Shown piece by piece: positions 45,890 through 54,103 of a stretch of 64,000 nt of DNA (positions are counted from its first letter, which is position 1; each line of letters starts with the position of its first letter). Origin of the DNA: Gemmobacter caeni (GTDB lineage Bacteria > Pseudomonadota > Alphaproteobacteria > Rhodobacterales > Rhodobacteraceae); the NCBI RefSeq assembly GCF_003054195.1, contig NZ_QBKP01000011.1:94729-158728 (forward strand), in the 5' to 3' direction. Made by a program: the position numbers and the translations under genes. The notes under the pieces are model-generated. The model ran no database searches. It saw only the letters and a program-made list of their open reading frames with translations, and was not told where the DNA came from.

Positions 45890-46684
45890 ATGTCTGGTTT
45901 CGTCGCTACATTGATTGCAGACTTCCGTAGCAAGATTCCGCTTGTCGCCTGGGTTGTGCTGACGCTGACTGTCGGCATATCGGGGCCATTCGGCAGCTAC
46001 GTTGCGCTGGATCTGCCCGCGCGTCTGCTGTTCTGGGGCGTGATCTCTGCCATGGGGATCGGCGTGGGCGCCGCGATCCGGGCTTTCGTCCACGCTGTCA
46101 TCGGATTGAGCGACCTTCAGCGTGGCGCTTTCCTTGTCGCCCTGCTTTCCTCCGTCATCATGACCCTGCCGCTGCATGCGCTGGCAGATCGGATGTTCGA
46201 TCCCGACAAGGCAACAGCGCCCGACCTGCCCGATATCGCGCTGTTCATCTTCGCGACCTCTCTGGGTATCGGCGCGTTCCGCCACGCCCGCGAAAGCCGG
46301 CCCGATGATGTGGCAAGCCCGCTGGTGCCGATCCTTCCCGACCTGCCGGCCAGCGAGACCGAGACGGTTCCGCCGCCGCGCGTCGTCCAGCGTCTGGACC
46401 CCGAGTTGCACGGCCGCCTCGTCGCGCTGACGGTGCGGGATCACTATGTCGACGTCTTCACCGTGCGCGGCAAGGGCAGCCTTCTGATGCGGTTCGCCGA
46501 TGCGATGGCGGAAACCGGCGAGGAAGAGGGCGTGCAGATCCATCGGTCGCACTGGGTTGCGCTTTGGGCGATCAAGGGGGTGGAGCGCGAGGGGGGCCGG
46601 ATCTGGGTGCGCATGTGCCCGGAATTGCGTCTGCCGGTCAGCCGCACTCACCGCGTAAAGCTGGAAGAGCGCTGGCTGCTCTGA
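45890..46684 (+). CDS. Membrane-anchored LytTR-domain transcriptional regulator
   Basis: A protein of about 264 residues with four predicted transmembrane helices (about 16-33, 45-66, 80-97, 112-128), a Pro-rich linker, and a C-terminal LytTR DNA-binding domain (about 165-260: LTVRDHYVDVFTVRGKGSLLMRFADAMAE, then IHRSHWVAL, LPVSRTHRVKLEE). There is no receiver domain, so the membrane part is the likely sensor. The start is uncertain: ATG 45890 is used, while a TTG at 45830 has GGAG only 3 bases upstream. Its end overlaps pdeM tail to tail by 37 bases. Confidence 0.8.
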   Translation: MSGFVATLIADFRSKIPLVAWVVLTLTVGISGPFGSYVALDLPARLLFWGVISAMGIGVGAAIRAFVHAVIGLSDLQRGAFLVALLSSVIMTLPLHALADRMFDPDKATAPDLPDIALFIFATSLGIGAFRHARESRPDDVASPLVPILPDLPASETETVPPPRVVQRLDPELHGRLVALTVRDHYVDVFTVRGKGSLLMRFADAMAETGEEEGVQIHRSHWVALWAIKGVEREGGRIWVRMCPELRLPVSRTHRVKLEERWLL

Positions 46685-47340
46685 ACCGTAGCCGCATAGG
46701 GAACCGCGAGGCAGCGTCGCCCCGTGGCGATCACAAGCGCCTGTGGACCCATCAGCAGGGCGAGTTCAGCCGCCCCGCAGTCCAGGCCGCCGGTATAAGC
46801 GCCATAGGCGGGCAGGATCAGACGTTCAGGATCTGACAGCAGGAAACAGGGCCGCCGCTGACCGGCGAGCGTAAGTTTCGGGTGGAAATGCCCCGAAACC
46901 TCGGCAGTCGCTTGCGCTACTGCAATGTGGCGAAAGTGCAAGGGGCCAATCCGTGTTTCGGCCAGATGCGTGCCACCGATATTGCCAGGCCCCGGGTCGT
47001 GATTGCCCTCGATCCATCGCCAGTCGCGCCCGGCCATCAGACGCAGCAGCCAGAGCCGGTCAGCCTCGTCCATCTCGTCGCTGGCCGTCAGATCGTCGAA
47101 ACTGTCGCCCAGACAGATCACCCGCGCCGCCGTTGTCGCTTCAAGATCGGCGTCAAGCCGGGCCAGCGTCGCGCGCGTCTCGTAAGGGGGCAACAGCGCG
47201 CCACCGCGCCGCGCCAGCCGGGCGGATTTGCCGAAATGCAGGTCGGACACGACCAGCAGGCTTTGCTCAGGCCAGTGAAGTGCACCGGAAGGCAACGCCC
47301 GAAGCGCACAGCTGGCAAATGTGAAGGCATGGGCATCCAT
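46648..47340 (-). CDS. pdeM: Metallophosphoesterase PdeM (ligase-associated DNA damage response endonuclease)
   Basis: A 230-residue calcineurin-like phosphoesterase with the metal motifs VVSDLHFGK, GDSFDD, GNHD and GHFHP in order. The arrangement and the ending PYAATV fit PdeM, the partner of the LigC-associated repair genes (lhr helicase, exonuclease, ligase). None of those is next to it here. The ATG at 47340 starts the conserved region. Confidence 0.85.
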   Translation of the reverse strand: MDAHAFTFASCALRALPSGALHWPEQSLLVVSDLHFGKSARLARRGGALLPPYETRATLARLDADLEATTAARVICLGDSFDDLTASDEMDEADRLWLLRLMAGRDWRWIEGNHDPGPGNIGGTHLAETRIGPLHFRHIAVAQATAEVSGHFHPKLTLAGQRRPCFLLSDPERLILPAYGAYTGGLDCGAAELALLMGPQALVIATGRRCLAVPYAATVQSSQRSSSFTR

Positions 47341-47424
47341 GCGCCCGGTCTGCCGCAGCGCGGCCCGCTTTGCAACTTTGCTTCTTGCCCAAAGACTCAC
47401 CTTTGCGACAGTGCCGCCGGGCGC

Positions 47425-49026
47425 TCAGCGCAGGCTTTCGCGCAGCGCCTCGCCATAAAGGATCATCGTGCAATCGCCGCGCGCCGCCGCCTCAAGGACT
47501 GCCCGCCGCAATTCGCTGGCATCCGTCACACCGCACACCTTCCATCCGCAGGCGTGCGCAATCGCGCCAAGATCAGGTGTCAGGATATCCACCCCCAGCG
47601 GTGGCACGTTCTGCGCGACCATGGCGGATTTGATCTCGCCATAGCCCTTGTTGTCATAGCAAAGCAGGATAACCGGCGCGCGGGCCTCCACGGCGGTGGT
47701 CAGTTCGGCCAGCGTGAATTGCAGCCCGCCATCGCCGATCAGGGCCAGAACCGGCCGCCCCTCTGCCAGGGCGGCTCCCGTGGCGGCAGGCAGGCCGTAG
47801 CCGAGCGTGCCAAAGCCGGTGGCCGAGTTGAAATAGCCGCCGGGCCGGGCTGCGGCGAAGCCCATGTTGCCCGCATAAACGGCCTGTGTGCTGTCCCCTA
47901 CGATAAGCGTGTCGGGCAGGGTATCGCGAAGAAGATCCAACAGGGCCAGATCTCCGCGCAACGGCGCGGGCAGGGCGGACAATCCGGCTTGCGCGGCGGC
48001 GGCGCGGGCGGCGCCATCCCGCGTGTCGCGCGGGGTGATGGCGGCAAGCAGCGCCGCCGTGCCTTCACCTGCGTCGCCGGTCAGGCAGAGGTCGGGTGCC
48101 TTGCCGCGATGGGTCTGCACCGGGTCGATGTCCAGCCGGATCAGCCGTCCGGGGATGGCGAAGCCACCATCCTCATACATGTCGTAGTCGGTCGGCCCCA
48201 GTTCTGTGCCTACCGCCAGCACCACATCCGCCCCTGCGATCAGCGCGCGGGTTTCGGGCCTCGAGGCGGTCAGCGTCACCGCCAGCGGATGACCCGGTGG
48301 GAGGATGCCGCGTGCATTGGTCGTCATCACCAGCGGCGCATCCAGCGCTTCTGCCAAAGCAGGCAGGGCGGTCGCACGGGTGGCACCGCCGCCTGCAAGG
48401 ATCACCGGCGCGCGAGCCGCAGACAGCATCGCCGCCGCCTCGGCCACCGCCGATTGTGCCGGGGCAGGGCGCGGGGTGCGGGCGGGTTTGGGCAGGGGCA
48501 GGTGCCCGGCCGGGGCCAGCATCACGTCGATGGGAAGCTCCAGATGCACCGGCCGCGGGCGCCCGCCCTCGAACAGCGCGAAAGCCTGTGCCAGCGCGGT
48601 TGCCAGCTCCTCGGGGCGGTGGACGGTGCGGCTGAAGGCGCTCACGCCGGCAACCACGGCCTGCTGGTTCGGCAATTCATGCAGCCAGCCCTCGCCCGAG
48701 CCCATGCGGCCATGGGCGTTGACGGTGGAAATCACCAGCATCGGCACCGAATCCGCATAGGCCTGCCCCATGGCGGTCAGGATATTCGTCATGCCGGGGC
48801 CGGAGATGATGAAGCATACACCCGGCCGTCCACTGGCGCGGGCATAGCCATCGGCCATGAACCCCGCCCCCTGTTCGTGGCGCGGCGTAACATGGCGGAT
48901 GCCGCTGCCCGAAAGGCCACGGTAAAGCTCGATCGTATGCACGCCGGGGATGCCGAAAACGGTGTCCACCCCATAGGCGCGCAGCGCCTGCGTCAGCCAG
49001 ACGCCGGTCGAGATGTCGGTGCTCAT
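47425..49026 (-). CDS. ThDP-dependent decarboxylase, 5-guanidino-2-oxopentanoate decarboxylase-like (AruI type)
   Basis: A 533-residue thiamine-diphosphate enzyme with the three POX-family domains: catalytic Glu in PRHEQGAGFMADGYAR, central cofactor-like domain, and the ThDP motif GDGGLQFTLAELTTA...YDNKGYG. FGIPGVHTIELYRGL and the whole N-terminal third resemble AruI, which decarboxylates 2-ketoarginine to 4-guanidinobutanal. Similarity to acetolactate synthases means the substrate remains uncertain. It begins 3 bases after the PotC-type permease and so belongs to that operon. No AruH-type transaminase is adjacent. Confidence 0.72.
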   Translation of the reverse strand: MSTDISTGVWLTQALRAYGVDTVFGIPGVHTIELYRGLSGSGIRHVTPRHEQGAGFMADGYARASGRPGVCFIISGPGMTNILTAMGQAYADSVPMLVISTVNAHGRMGSGEGWLHELPNQQAVVAGVSAFSRTVHRPEELATALAQAFALFEGGRPRPVHLELPIDVMLAPAGHLPLPKPARTPRPAPAQSAVAEAAAMLSAARAPVILAGGGATRATALPALAEALDAPLVMTTNARGILPPGHPLAVTLTASRPETRALIAGADVVLAVGTELGPTDYDMYEDGGFAIPGRLIRLDIDPVQTHRGKAPDLCLTGDAGEGTAALLAAITPRDTRDGAARAAAAQAGLSALPAPLRGDLALLDLLRDTLPDTLIVGDSTQAVYAGNMGFAAARPGGYFNSATGFGTLGYGLPAATGAALAEGRPVLALIGDGGLQFTLAELTTAVEARAPVILLCYDNKGYGEIKSAMVAQNVPPLGVDILTPDLGAIAHACGWKVCGVTDASELRRAVLEAAARGDCTMILYGEALRESLR

Positions 49027-49029
49027 CGG

Positions 49030-49833
49030 TTACTTCGCTTTCCGCAATTGCCAGAGGGTCTTGCCCAGGATCACCGCCACGACGATGGCGATCAGCACCA
49101 CCGAGATTGCGGCGATGGCCGGGTCGATGTTGTCGCGCAGCCCCATCCACATCAGCCGCGGCAGCGTCACCGCATTGACCGAAGTGATGAACAGCGTCAC
49201 GCCGATCTCCTCCCACGACAGGACGAAGGTCAGGAAAAGCGCGGTCAGCAGGGTGAAGCGGATATTGGGCAGGATTACCCCGAACACCCGCGTCATCACG
49301 CCCGCACCCATCGACCGGGCTGCAAGGTCGATGCGGCGGTCAAGCTGTGACAGCGCGACCGAGATCAATACCACCGCGAAGGGCGCGATCATCACCGCAT
49401 GAGCCAGTGCCACCCCCGCCCAGGTGTCATAGGCGATGACGCCGTTCACCTTTGAGAGCGTGATGAGGAAGAAATAAAGCGTCAGCGCCGAAACGACCGG
49501 CGGCGCCACCATCGGCAGCAGCGCCAGCCCCATCAGAAGCCCCGCAAAACGCGGCTGCAACATCCAGATCCCCAACGCAAAAGCCGTGGCCAGCGCCGTT
49601 GCCACCACCGAGGCGACAAGGCCGATGCGGATGGACAGCCAGATGCCCTCGGCCCAGACCGGCTTGTCGAGCAGGCTGCGGTAATGGCGCAAGGACCATT
49701 CGGCATCGGGGACGGACAGATAGCGGTTCGGGGTGAAGCTGACCGGGATCACAGCAATCAGCGGCATCAGAAGGAACACGGCGATCAGTGCCGCGAGGAT
49801 CAGCGGGATCGGGCCGGGGCGCAGCTGGATCAT
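49030..49833 (-). CDS. ABC transporter permease, PotC type
   Basis: A 267-residue inner-membrane protein with about six hydrophobic spans and the EAA loop DLAARSMGAGVMTRVFGVILPNIR. It pairs with the PotB-type permease, whose stop it overlaps (ATGA). Spermidine/putrescine-type importers carry polyamines but relatives carry other cationic or organic ligands. Confidence 0.9.
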   Translation of the reverse strand: MIQLRPGPIPLILAALIAVFLLMPLIAVIPVSFTPNRYLSVPDAEWSLRHYRSLLDKPVWAEGIWLSIRIGLVASVVATALATAFALGIWMLQPRFAGLLMGLALLPMVAPPVVSALTLYFFLITLSKVNGVIAYDTWAGVALAHAVMIAPFAVVLISVALSQLDRRIDLAARSMGAGVMTRVFGVILPNIRFTLLTALFLTFVLSWEEIGVTLFITSVNAVTLPRLMWMGLRDNIDPAIAAISVVLIAIVVAVILGKTLWQLRKAK

Positions 49834-50642
49834 CGGGCCGCTCCTTTTGTCTGGCGCAGCATCAGGGCCAGCAGGGCGCCGACGGCGATCATCAGGATTA
49901 CGCTGATCGCAGCGCCAAGGCCCCAGTCCGGGCTTTGGAAAATGCGCAGGTAGATCAGTTCCGCCACCATCACGCTGCGCCCGCCGCCAAGGATGGCCGG
50001 GGTGACGAAGAAACCCAGCGCGAAGACGAAGACCAGCAGCACGGCGCCAAGGATGCCGCTTTTCGTCATCGGCACGAAGATCTGCCAGAAGATGCGCGCA
50101 CGGCTGGCCCCCATGCCGCGCGCGGCCATCAGCACACGCTCATCCACGGCGCGCATGGACGAGGCGAGCGGGAAGACCGCGAAGGGGACCAGGAAATGCA
50201 CCATCCCCAGCACGACGCCGAATTCGTTGCGCACCAGTGTCAAAGGTTCGGAAATGATGCCCAGCGTTTGCAGCCAGCCATTGACCAGCCCCTTGTTCGA
50301 CAGAAGCGCCAGCCAGCCAAAGGCCCGCGTGAGGACCGAAATCCAGAAGGGGATGAGGATGCACAGTTCCACCACCAGCCGCGCCACCGGCCCGCCGCGC
50401 ACCCAGACCAGAGTCATCACATAGGCCGCCGCGACCGACAGCACCGTCACCAGCGCGCAGATGCGCAACGTGCGCCAGATCACACCCAGCACCAAAGGGT
50501 CGGTCAGTGCGGTGCGATACTGGCCAAGGCCGGGTTCCGGCAGGGTCACGCTCCACTGCATGACACCGAGGAACGGCACGAGATATGCTGCGCCGAGCAA
50601 CAGCAGCAGCGGGCCAAGCAGCAGGATGTGGCGCGATGTCAT
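49830..50642 (-). CDS. ABC transporter permease, PotB type
   Basis: A 270-residue inner-membrane protein; six hydrophobic spans and EAA loop VLMAARGMGASRARIFWQIFVPMT. The first helix lies at about 7-27. GGAG precedes the ATG. It is translationally coupled to the PotC-type gene. Confidence 0.9.
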   Translation of the reverse strand: MTSRHILLLGPLLLLLGAAYLVPFLGVMQWSVTLPEPGLGQYRTALTDPLVLGVIWRTLRICALVTVLSVAAAYVMTLVWVRGGPVARLVVELCILIPFWISVLTRAFGWLALLSNKGLVNGWLQTLGIISEPLTLVRNEFGVVLGMVHFLVPFAVFPLASSMRAVDERVLMAARGMGASRARIFWQIFVPMTKSGILGAVLLVFVFALGFFVTPAILGGGRSVMVAELIYLRIFQSPDWGLGAAISVILMIAVGALLALMLRQTKGAAR

Positions 50643-50710
50643 GGCGGCTCCGGGTTGGGCGGCTCCGGTTCAGGGCCGCCCCCGGTGCGGGACCGGAGGC
50701 GGCGAAGGGC

Positions 50711-51826
50711 TCAGGCAGAGATGATCTTGAGGTATTCGTCCAGCGCCGGGCCGTAGTTTTCTTCATACCAGGCCATGTCGAGCGGGATCTGAACCGCGAA
50801 ATTCGCCGGATCCACGGGGTTATACCGCGCGTCCTCGGCGGGCAGCATCGCATCCGCCGCCGGATTGGCCGGGCCTTGCCCCAACATGCGGAACATGACG
50901 ATCTGCTTTTCGGGGTCTTGCGCCGAGGCGATGAACTGCATCGCAGCTGCCGCGCCACCCGGATTTCCCTTCACCACGCCCATGGCGCCGGGCGCGACCA
51001 GCCCCTGATCCCAGATGAAGGCCACATCGCCTTCGCTGTCTTCCTCGATCAGCTTCGCGCGGGTTGACCAGATCAGCGCCATCGACGCCTCACCGTTCAG
51101 GAGGATCGACTGGCTTTCCGAACCGCCGCCCCAGAAGGCCACCACATTGTCCTTGAAGGCGGCGATCTTGTCATGCGCGCGCTTGAGGTCGAGCGGATAC
51201 AACTGGTCCGGCGCCACGCCATCGGCCAGAAGCGCCGCTTCCCACATGCCCGTGCCCCATTTGTACATGCTGCGCTTGCCGGGGAATTTTTCGGTGTCAA
51301 AGAAATCGGCCATGGATTTCGGCGGGTTGTCTTTGAACTTCGCAGCGTCATAGGCGATGATATAGCTGTAGAAATAGCTGGAGGCCGAATGGTCCCAGCC
51401 GAAACCGGGCCGCATCTTGCCCTTGTCGACCACCGCGTAGTCGATCTTTTCCATCATGTCCTTCTTGCCCAGGGCCTCGGCCGAGAAGGGATCAACGTCG
51501 ACGATATCCCACGAAGGCTTGCCGCTTTCGACCTGTGCCGCGATGGCGCCTTCAGTCGGGCCCGAGCCGTCCTGCTTTACCGTGATGCCGGTGGCTTCGA
51601 GGAAAGCCTTGCCATAGGCCTCGTCATAGGCGGCTCCGGCATCGCCGCCCCAGTTGACGAAGACCAGTTCCTTGGTTTCAGCCAGCGCCGGGGTGCCGCG
51701 CAGACCCAGCGCAGAGGTGCCCAAAAGCAGCGCAAGGCCGGTGGTGAAATCGCGGCGCGAGATCTGGCCGCGCTTCAGGCGGGTTTGCAGGATATCCACG
51801 CAGTCACGTTCAAAAGGACCGTTCAT
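50711..51826 (-). CDS. Extracellular solute-binding protein, PotD type, with Tat-like signal
   Basis: A 371-residue family 1/PotD-like binding protein. The N-terminus has a twin arginine (SRRDFTTG, Arg24-Arg25) followed by a hydrophobic stretch to about residue 49 (TPALAE), so export through Tat is likely. ETKELVFVNWGGDAGAAYDEAYGKAF is the family start of the mature part. Ligand not known; given the operon, a guanidino or polyamine-like compound is plausible. GGGAGAT lies before the ATG. Confidence 0.88.
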   Translation of the reverse strand: MNGPFERDCVDILQTRLKRGQISRRDFTTGLALLLGTSALGLRGTPALAETKELVFVNWGGDAGAAYDEAYGKAFLEATGITVKQDGSGPTEGAIAAQVESGKPSWDIVDVDPFSAEALGKKDMMEKIDYAVVDKGKMRPGFGWDHSASSYFYSYIIAYDAAKFKDNPPKSMADFFDTEKFPGKRSMYKWGTGMWEAALLADGVAPDQLYPLDLKRAHDKIAAFKDNVVAFWGGGSESQSILLNGEASMALIWSTRAKLIEEDSEGDVAFIWDQGLVAPGAMGVVKGNPGGAAAAMQFIASAQDPEKQIVMFRMLGQGPANPAADAMLPAEDARYNPVDPANFAVQIPLDMAWYEENYGPALDEYLKIISA

Positions 51827-51883
51827 TGCTATCTCCCTGTTATTGTTCGGTCTTACAGGTGCCGCCCGTGGCAGGGCGGGTCG

Positions 51884-52909
51884 TCAAAGCAGAAAGCCGC
51901 GTTCCGGCGCCCAACTGGCCCAGACGGCGGCGCCAGGGGCGAGGCCCGCAGGCAAGGCGGCGGTGGGCTGATGCAACACCAGAGGCACGCCGCCTGGTGT
52001 CTGAAGTGACAGCCGGGTTTCGGCGCCCAGATAGGTGAGGTCTTGCAGCGTGGCAGCGATGGCATTCCCCTGGCCCGGTTCGGTCAGGGACAACGCCATG
52101 TATTCGGGCCGGATTGCCAGATCGCCATTCGGCGCTGCGGTCTCGACCGCGCGGCCCTCGATCCGGCCGCCGCTGACGGGCAGGATGTTGATATCGCCCA
52201 GAAACTCGGCCACGAAACGATTTGCGGGACGTTCGTAAACCTCGCGCGGCGCGGCAAGCTGTTGCAGCCGGCCGCGCTCAAAGATAGCCACCCGTGAGGA
52301 CAGCGCCAGCGCCTCTTCCTGATCATGGGTCACGAAAACGAAGGTGGTGCCGGTGTCGCGGTGGATGCGGCGCATTTCATCCTGCATCTGGCCACGCAGG
52401 TTCTTGTCGAGCGCCGAGAACGGTTCGTCCAGCAACAGAACCGGCGGTTCATACGCCAGCGCGCGGGCCAGTGCCACACGCTGCTGCTGCCCTCCCGACA
52501 GACCGGCGGGGCGCTTGTGGCCGTGTCCGCCCAGCCCGACCATCTCCACCATTTCGGCGACCCGGCGTTTGACCTCGGCTGCGTTCCGACCCTGCACTTT
52601 CAGCGGAAAGGCAATGTTGTCCTCGACCGACATATGCGGGAACAGGGCATAGCCCTGAAACACCATGCCGAAACCGCGCACCTCGGGTGGCATCGCCGTC
52701 ATGTAGCGACCATCCAGCGTCAGCCGCCCCGAGGTGGGGGGCTCGAACCCGGACAGTACATTGAGGAAGGTCGTCTTGCCCGAGCCGGAGGGGCCGAGCA
52801 GCGTCAGGAACTCGCCACGCGCGATGGTCAGCGTGATGTCGGCGAGGGCTGTGAACTGGCCGAACATCTTGCCAATTCCGGTGGCGCCGATTTCTGCTGC
52901 TTGGCTCAC
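51884..52909 (-). CDS. ABC transporter ATP-binding protein, PotA type
   Basis: A 341-residue ATPase with Walker A GPSGSGKTT, Q-loop FQGYALFPHM, signature LSGGQQQRVALARAL, Walker B LLLDEPFSALD, H-loop THDQEEAL, and a C-terminal TOBE domain (about 270-341). The start appears to be GTG at 52909 with GGAAG upstream. It heads a minus-strand operon: ATPase, binding protein, two permeases, decarboxylase. Confidence 0.92.
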   Translation of the reverse strand: MSQAAEIGATGIGKMFGQFTALADITLTIARGEFLTLLGPSGSGKTTFLNVLSGFEPPTSGRLTLDGRYMTAMPPEVRGFGMVFQGYALFPHMSVEDNIAFPLKVQGRNAAEVKRRVAEMVEMVGLGGHGHKRPAGLSGGQQQRVALARALAYEPPVLLLDEPFSALDKNLRGQMQDEMRRIHRDTGTTFVFVTHDQEEALALSSRVAIFERGRLQQLAAPREVYERPANRFVAEFLGDINILPVSGGRIEGRAVETAAPNGDLAIRPEYMALSLTEPGQGNAIAATLQDLTYLGAETRLSLQTPGGVPLVLHQPTAALPAGLAPGAAVWASWAPERGFLL

Positions 52910-52983
52910 GGATTCTTCCCTGCTGGCGGAGAGGCTCTCTCATCGTCAGGCAAAGCGTGGAAGCACTGCCTTCGAAAGACAAC

Positions 52984-53010
52984 CGAAAGTTTTTCGCCTG
53001 CTTGTGAAAT
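52984..53010. promoter_or_regulatory. Inverted repeat and GTGAAA element in the potA-type promoter region
   Basis: CGAAA-GTT-TTTCG (52984-52996) is a small perfect inverted repeat, followed by GTGAAAT (53004-53010). The same GTGAAA core occurs twice, in inverted orientation, before the divergent M20 gene, so one regulator might bind both regions. Confidence 0.35.
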
Positions 53011-53047
53011 GAAATTTGTCGATCGAGGTGTTTTGTTCGACTTCCGC

Positions 53048-53932
53048 CTAATCCTGAGGCAGTTCTGCCCGCAGCCATCCCCGAAACGCCGCGCTGGCGG
53101 GATTGTCGGCCTTTTCCGGGGGCACGATCATGAAATAGGACCGGGGGGAGCGGATCGCCAGATCGAAGGGACGGATCAGAAGACCCGTCGCCATGGCCTG
53201 CTGGCAGATGAATTCGTCACCCATTGCCACCCCCTGCGCCCCAAGTGCGGCGGCATAGACAAGGTTCATGTCGGAAAAGCGGATGCCGGTCTGGGCCGCT
53301 TCGGTCGGCAGGCCGGACAGCTGAAACCACATTTCCCAATCCGCGAAATCGGTCAGATGCAGCAGGGTCGAGGACAAGAGCGCCTGCGGTGTATCCATCC
53401 CCTCGCGCCGGTTGAGCAGGATCGGGCTGCACAGGGGGGTGAACTCCACCTCCTTCAACAGCTCGACCTCCATGCCCGGCTGATTTCCAAGGCCAAAGGT
53501 GATAAAGACATCCACGTCCGGGTTACTGACATCATCCAGCCGGCGAGGGGTGACCAGCGACACAACCACATCGGGAAAGGCGTCGGAGAAGCTGCCGATC
53601 CGCGTGCAAAGCCAGCTGGAGGCAAAGCCGGGCGGGCAACTGACGGTCAGCGCCCCGGTCACGCCGCGCGCCGCGTTGCGGGTGGCAGAGCCGGAAATGA
53701 CGGCCAGCGCGCGCCGCACGTCGATGGCATAGGCAAGCCCCTGCGGCGTCAGTTCGACCCGGGTGCCGATACGGTTCATCAGCCGGAAGCCAAGATCGCG
53801 TTCCAGCAGGCGCAACTGATGGCTGACCGCGCTGCGCGTCAGGTTCAGCTCGTCCGCCGCCTGCCAGACGGTGCCGTGCCGGGCAAAGCTTTCCAGCGCG
53901 CGCAGCGCCTGGGTCGAAGGGATGCGGGACAT
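53048..53932 (-). CDS. LysR-family regulator (GcvA-like), divergent from the M20 operon
   Basis: A 294-residue LysR protein: helix-turn-helix FARHGTVWQAADELNLTRSAVSHQLRLLERDLGFRLMNR and a GcvA-type effector domain (FPDVVVSLVTPRR, VDVFITFG). It lies between the transporter/decarboxylase operon and the divergent M20-hydrolase operon, so it is the likely regulator of both. ATG 53932 has GGAG 6 bases upstream; ATG 53935 is the alternative. Confidence 0.9.
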   Translation of the reverse strand: MSRIPSTQALRALESFARHGTVWQAADELNLTRSAVSHQLRLLERDLGFRLMNRIGTRVELTPQGLAYAIDVRRALAVISGSATRNAARGVTGALTVSCPPGFASSWLCTRIGSFSDAFPDVVVSLVTPRRLDDVSNPDVDVFITFGLGNQPGMEVELLKEVEFTPLCSPILLNRREGMDTPQALLSSTLLHLTDFADWEMWFQLSGLPTEAAQTGIRFSDMNLVYAAALGAQGVAMGDEFICQQAMATGLLIRPFDLAIRSPRSYFMIVPPEKADNPASAAFRGWLRAELPQD

Positions 53933-53977
53933 CATGCTCTCCGGGTTCTGCGGCGAGGCTAGCTGCGGTTCGCGTGA

Positions 53978-54028
53978 CTTTCCAGCGAAAGGTGAAATCC
54001 GTTTGCCGATGGCGGGAAGAGGTTTCAC
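53978..54028. promoter_or_regulatory. Candidate LysR operator region between regulator and M20 gene
   Basis: CTTTC-CAGC-GAAAG (53978-53991) overlaps GTGAAA (53992-53997), and TTTCAC (54023-54028) completes a second, wider inverted repeat. LysR proteins commonly bind such paired sites upstream of a divergent target. Confidence 0.45.
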
Positions 54029-54103
54029 TTTTTCCCGCCTGCCTCCGGCGCTAGCCCTGAAAGGGCGGGTTTCCCGCGTTCAAGGCAGCAGGGAAACCAC
54101 GCC

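Noticed and set aside
46882..49350. 822-codon plus-strand frame opposite pdeM and the decarboxylase
   Set aside because: Low-complexity Arg/Gln/His composition typical of antisense frames; no ribosome-binding site or motif.
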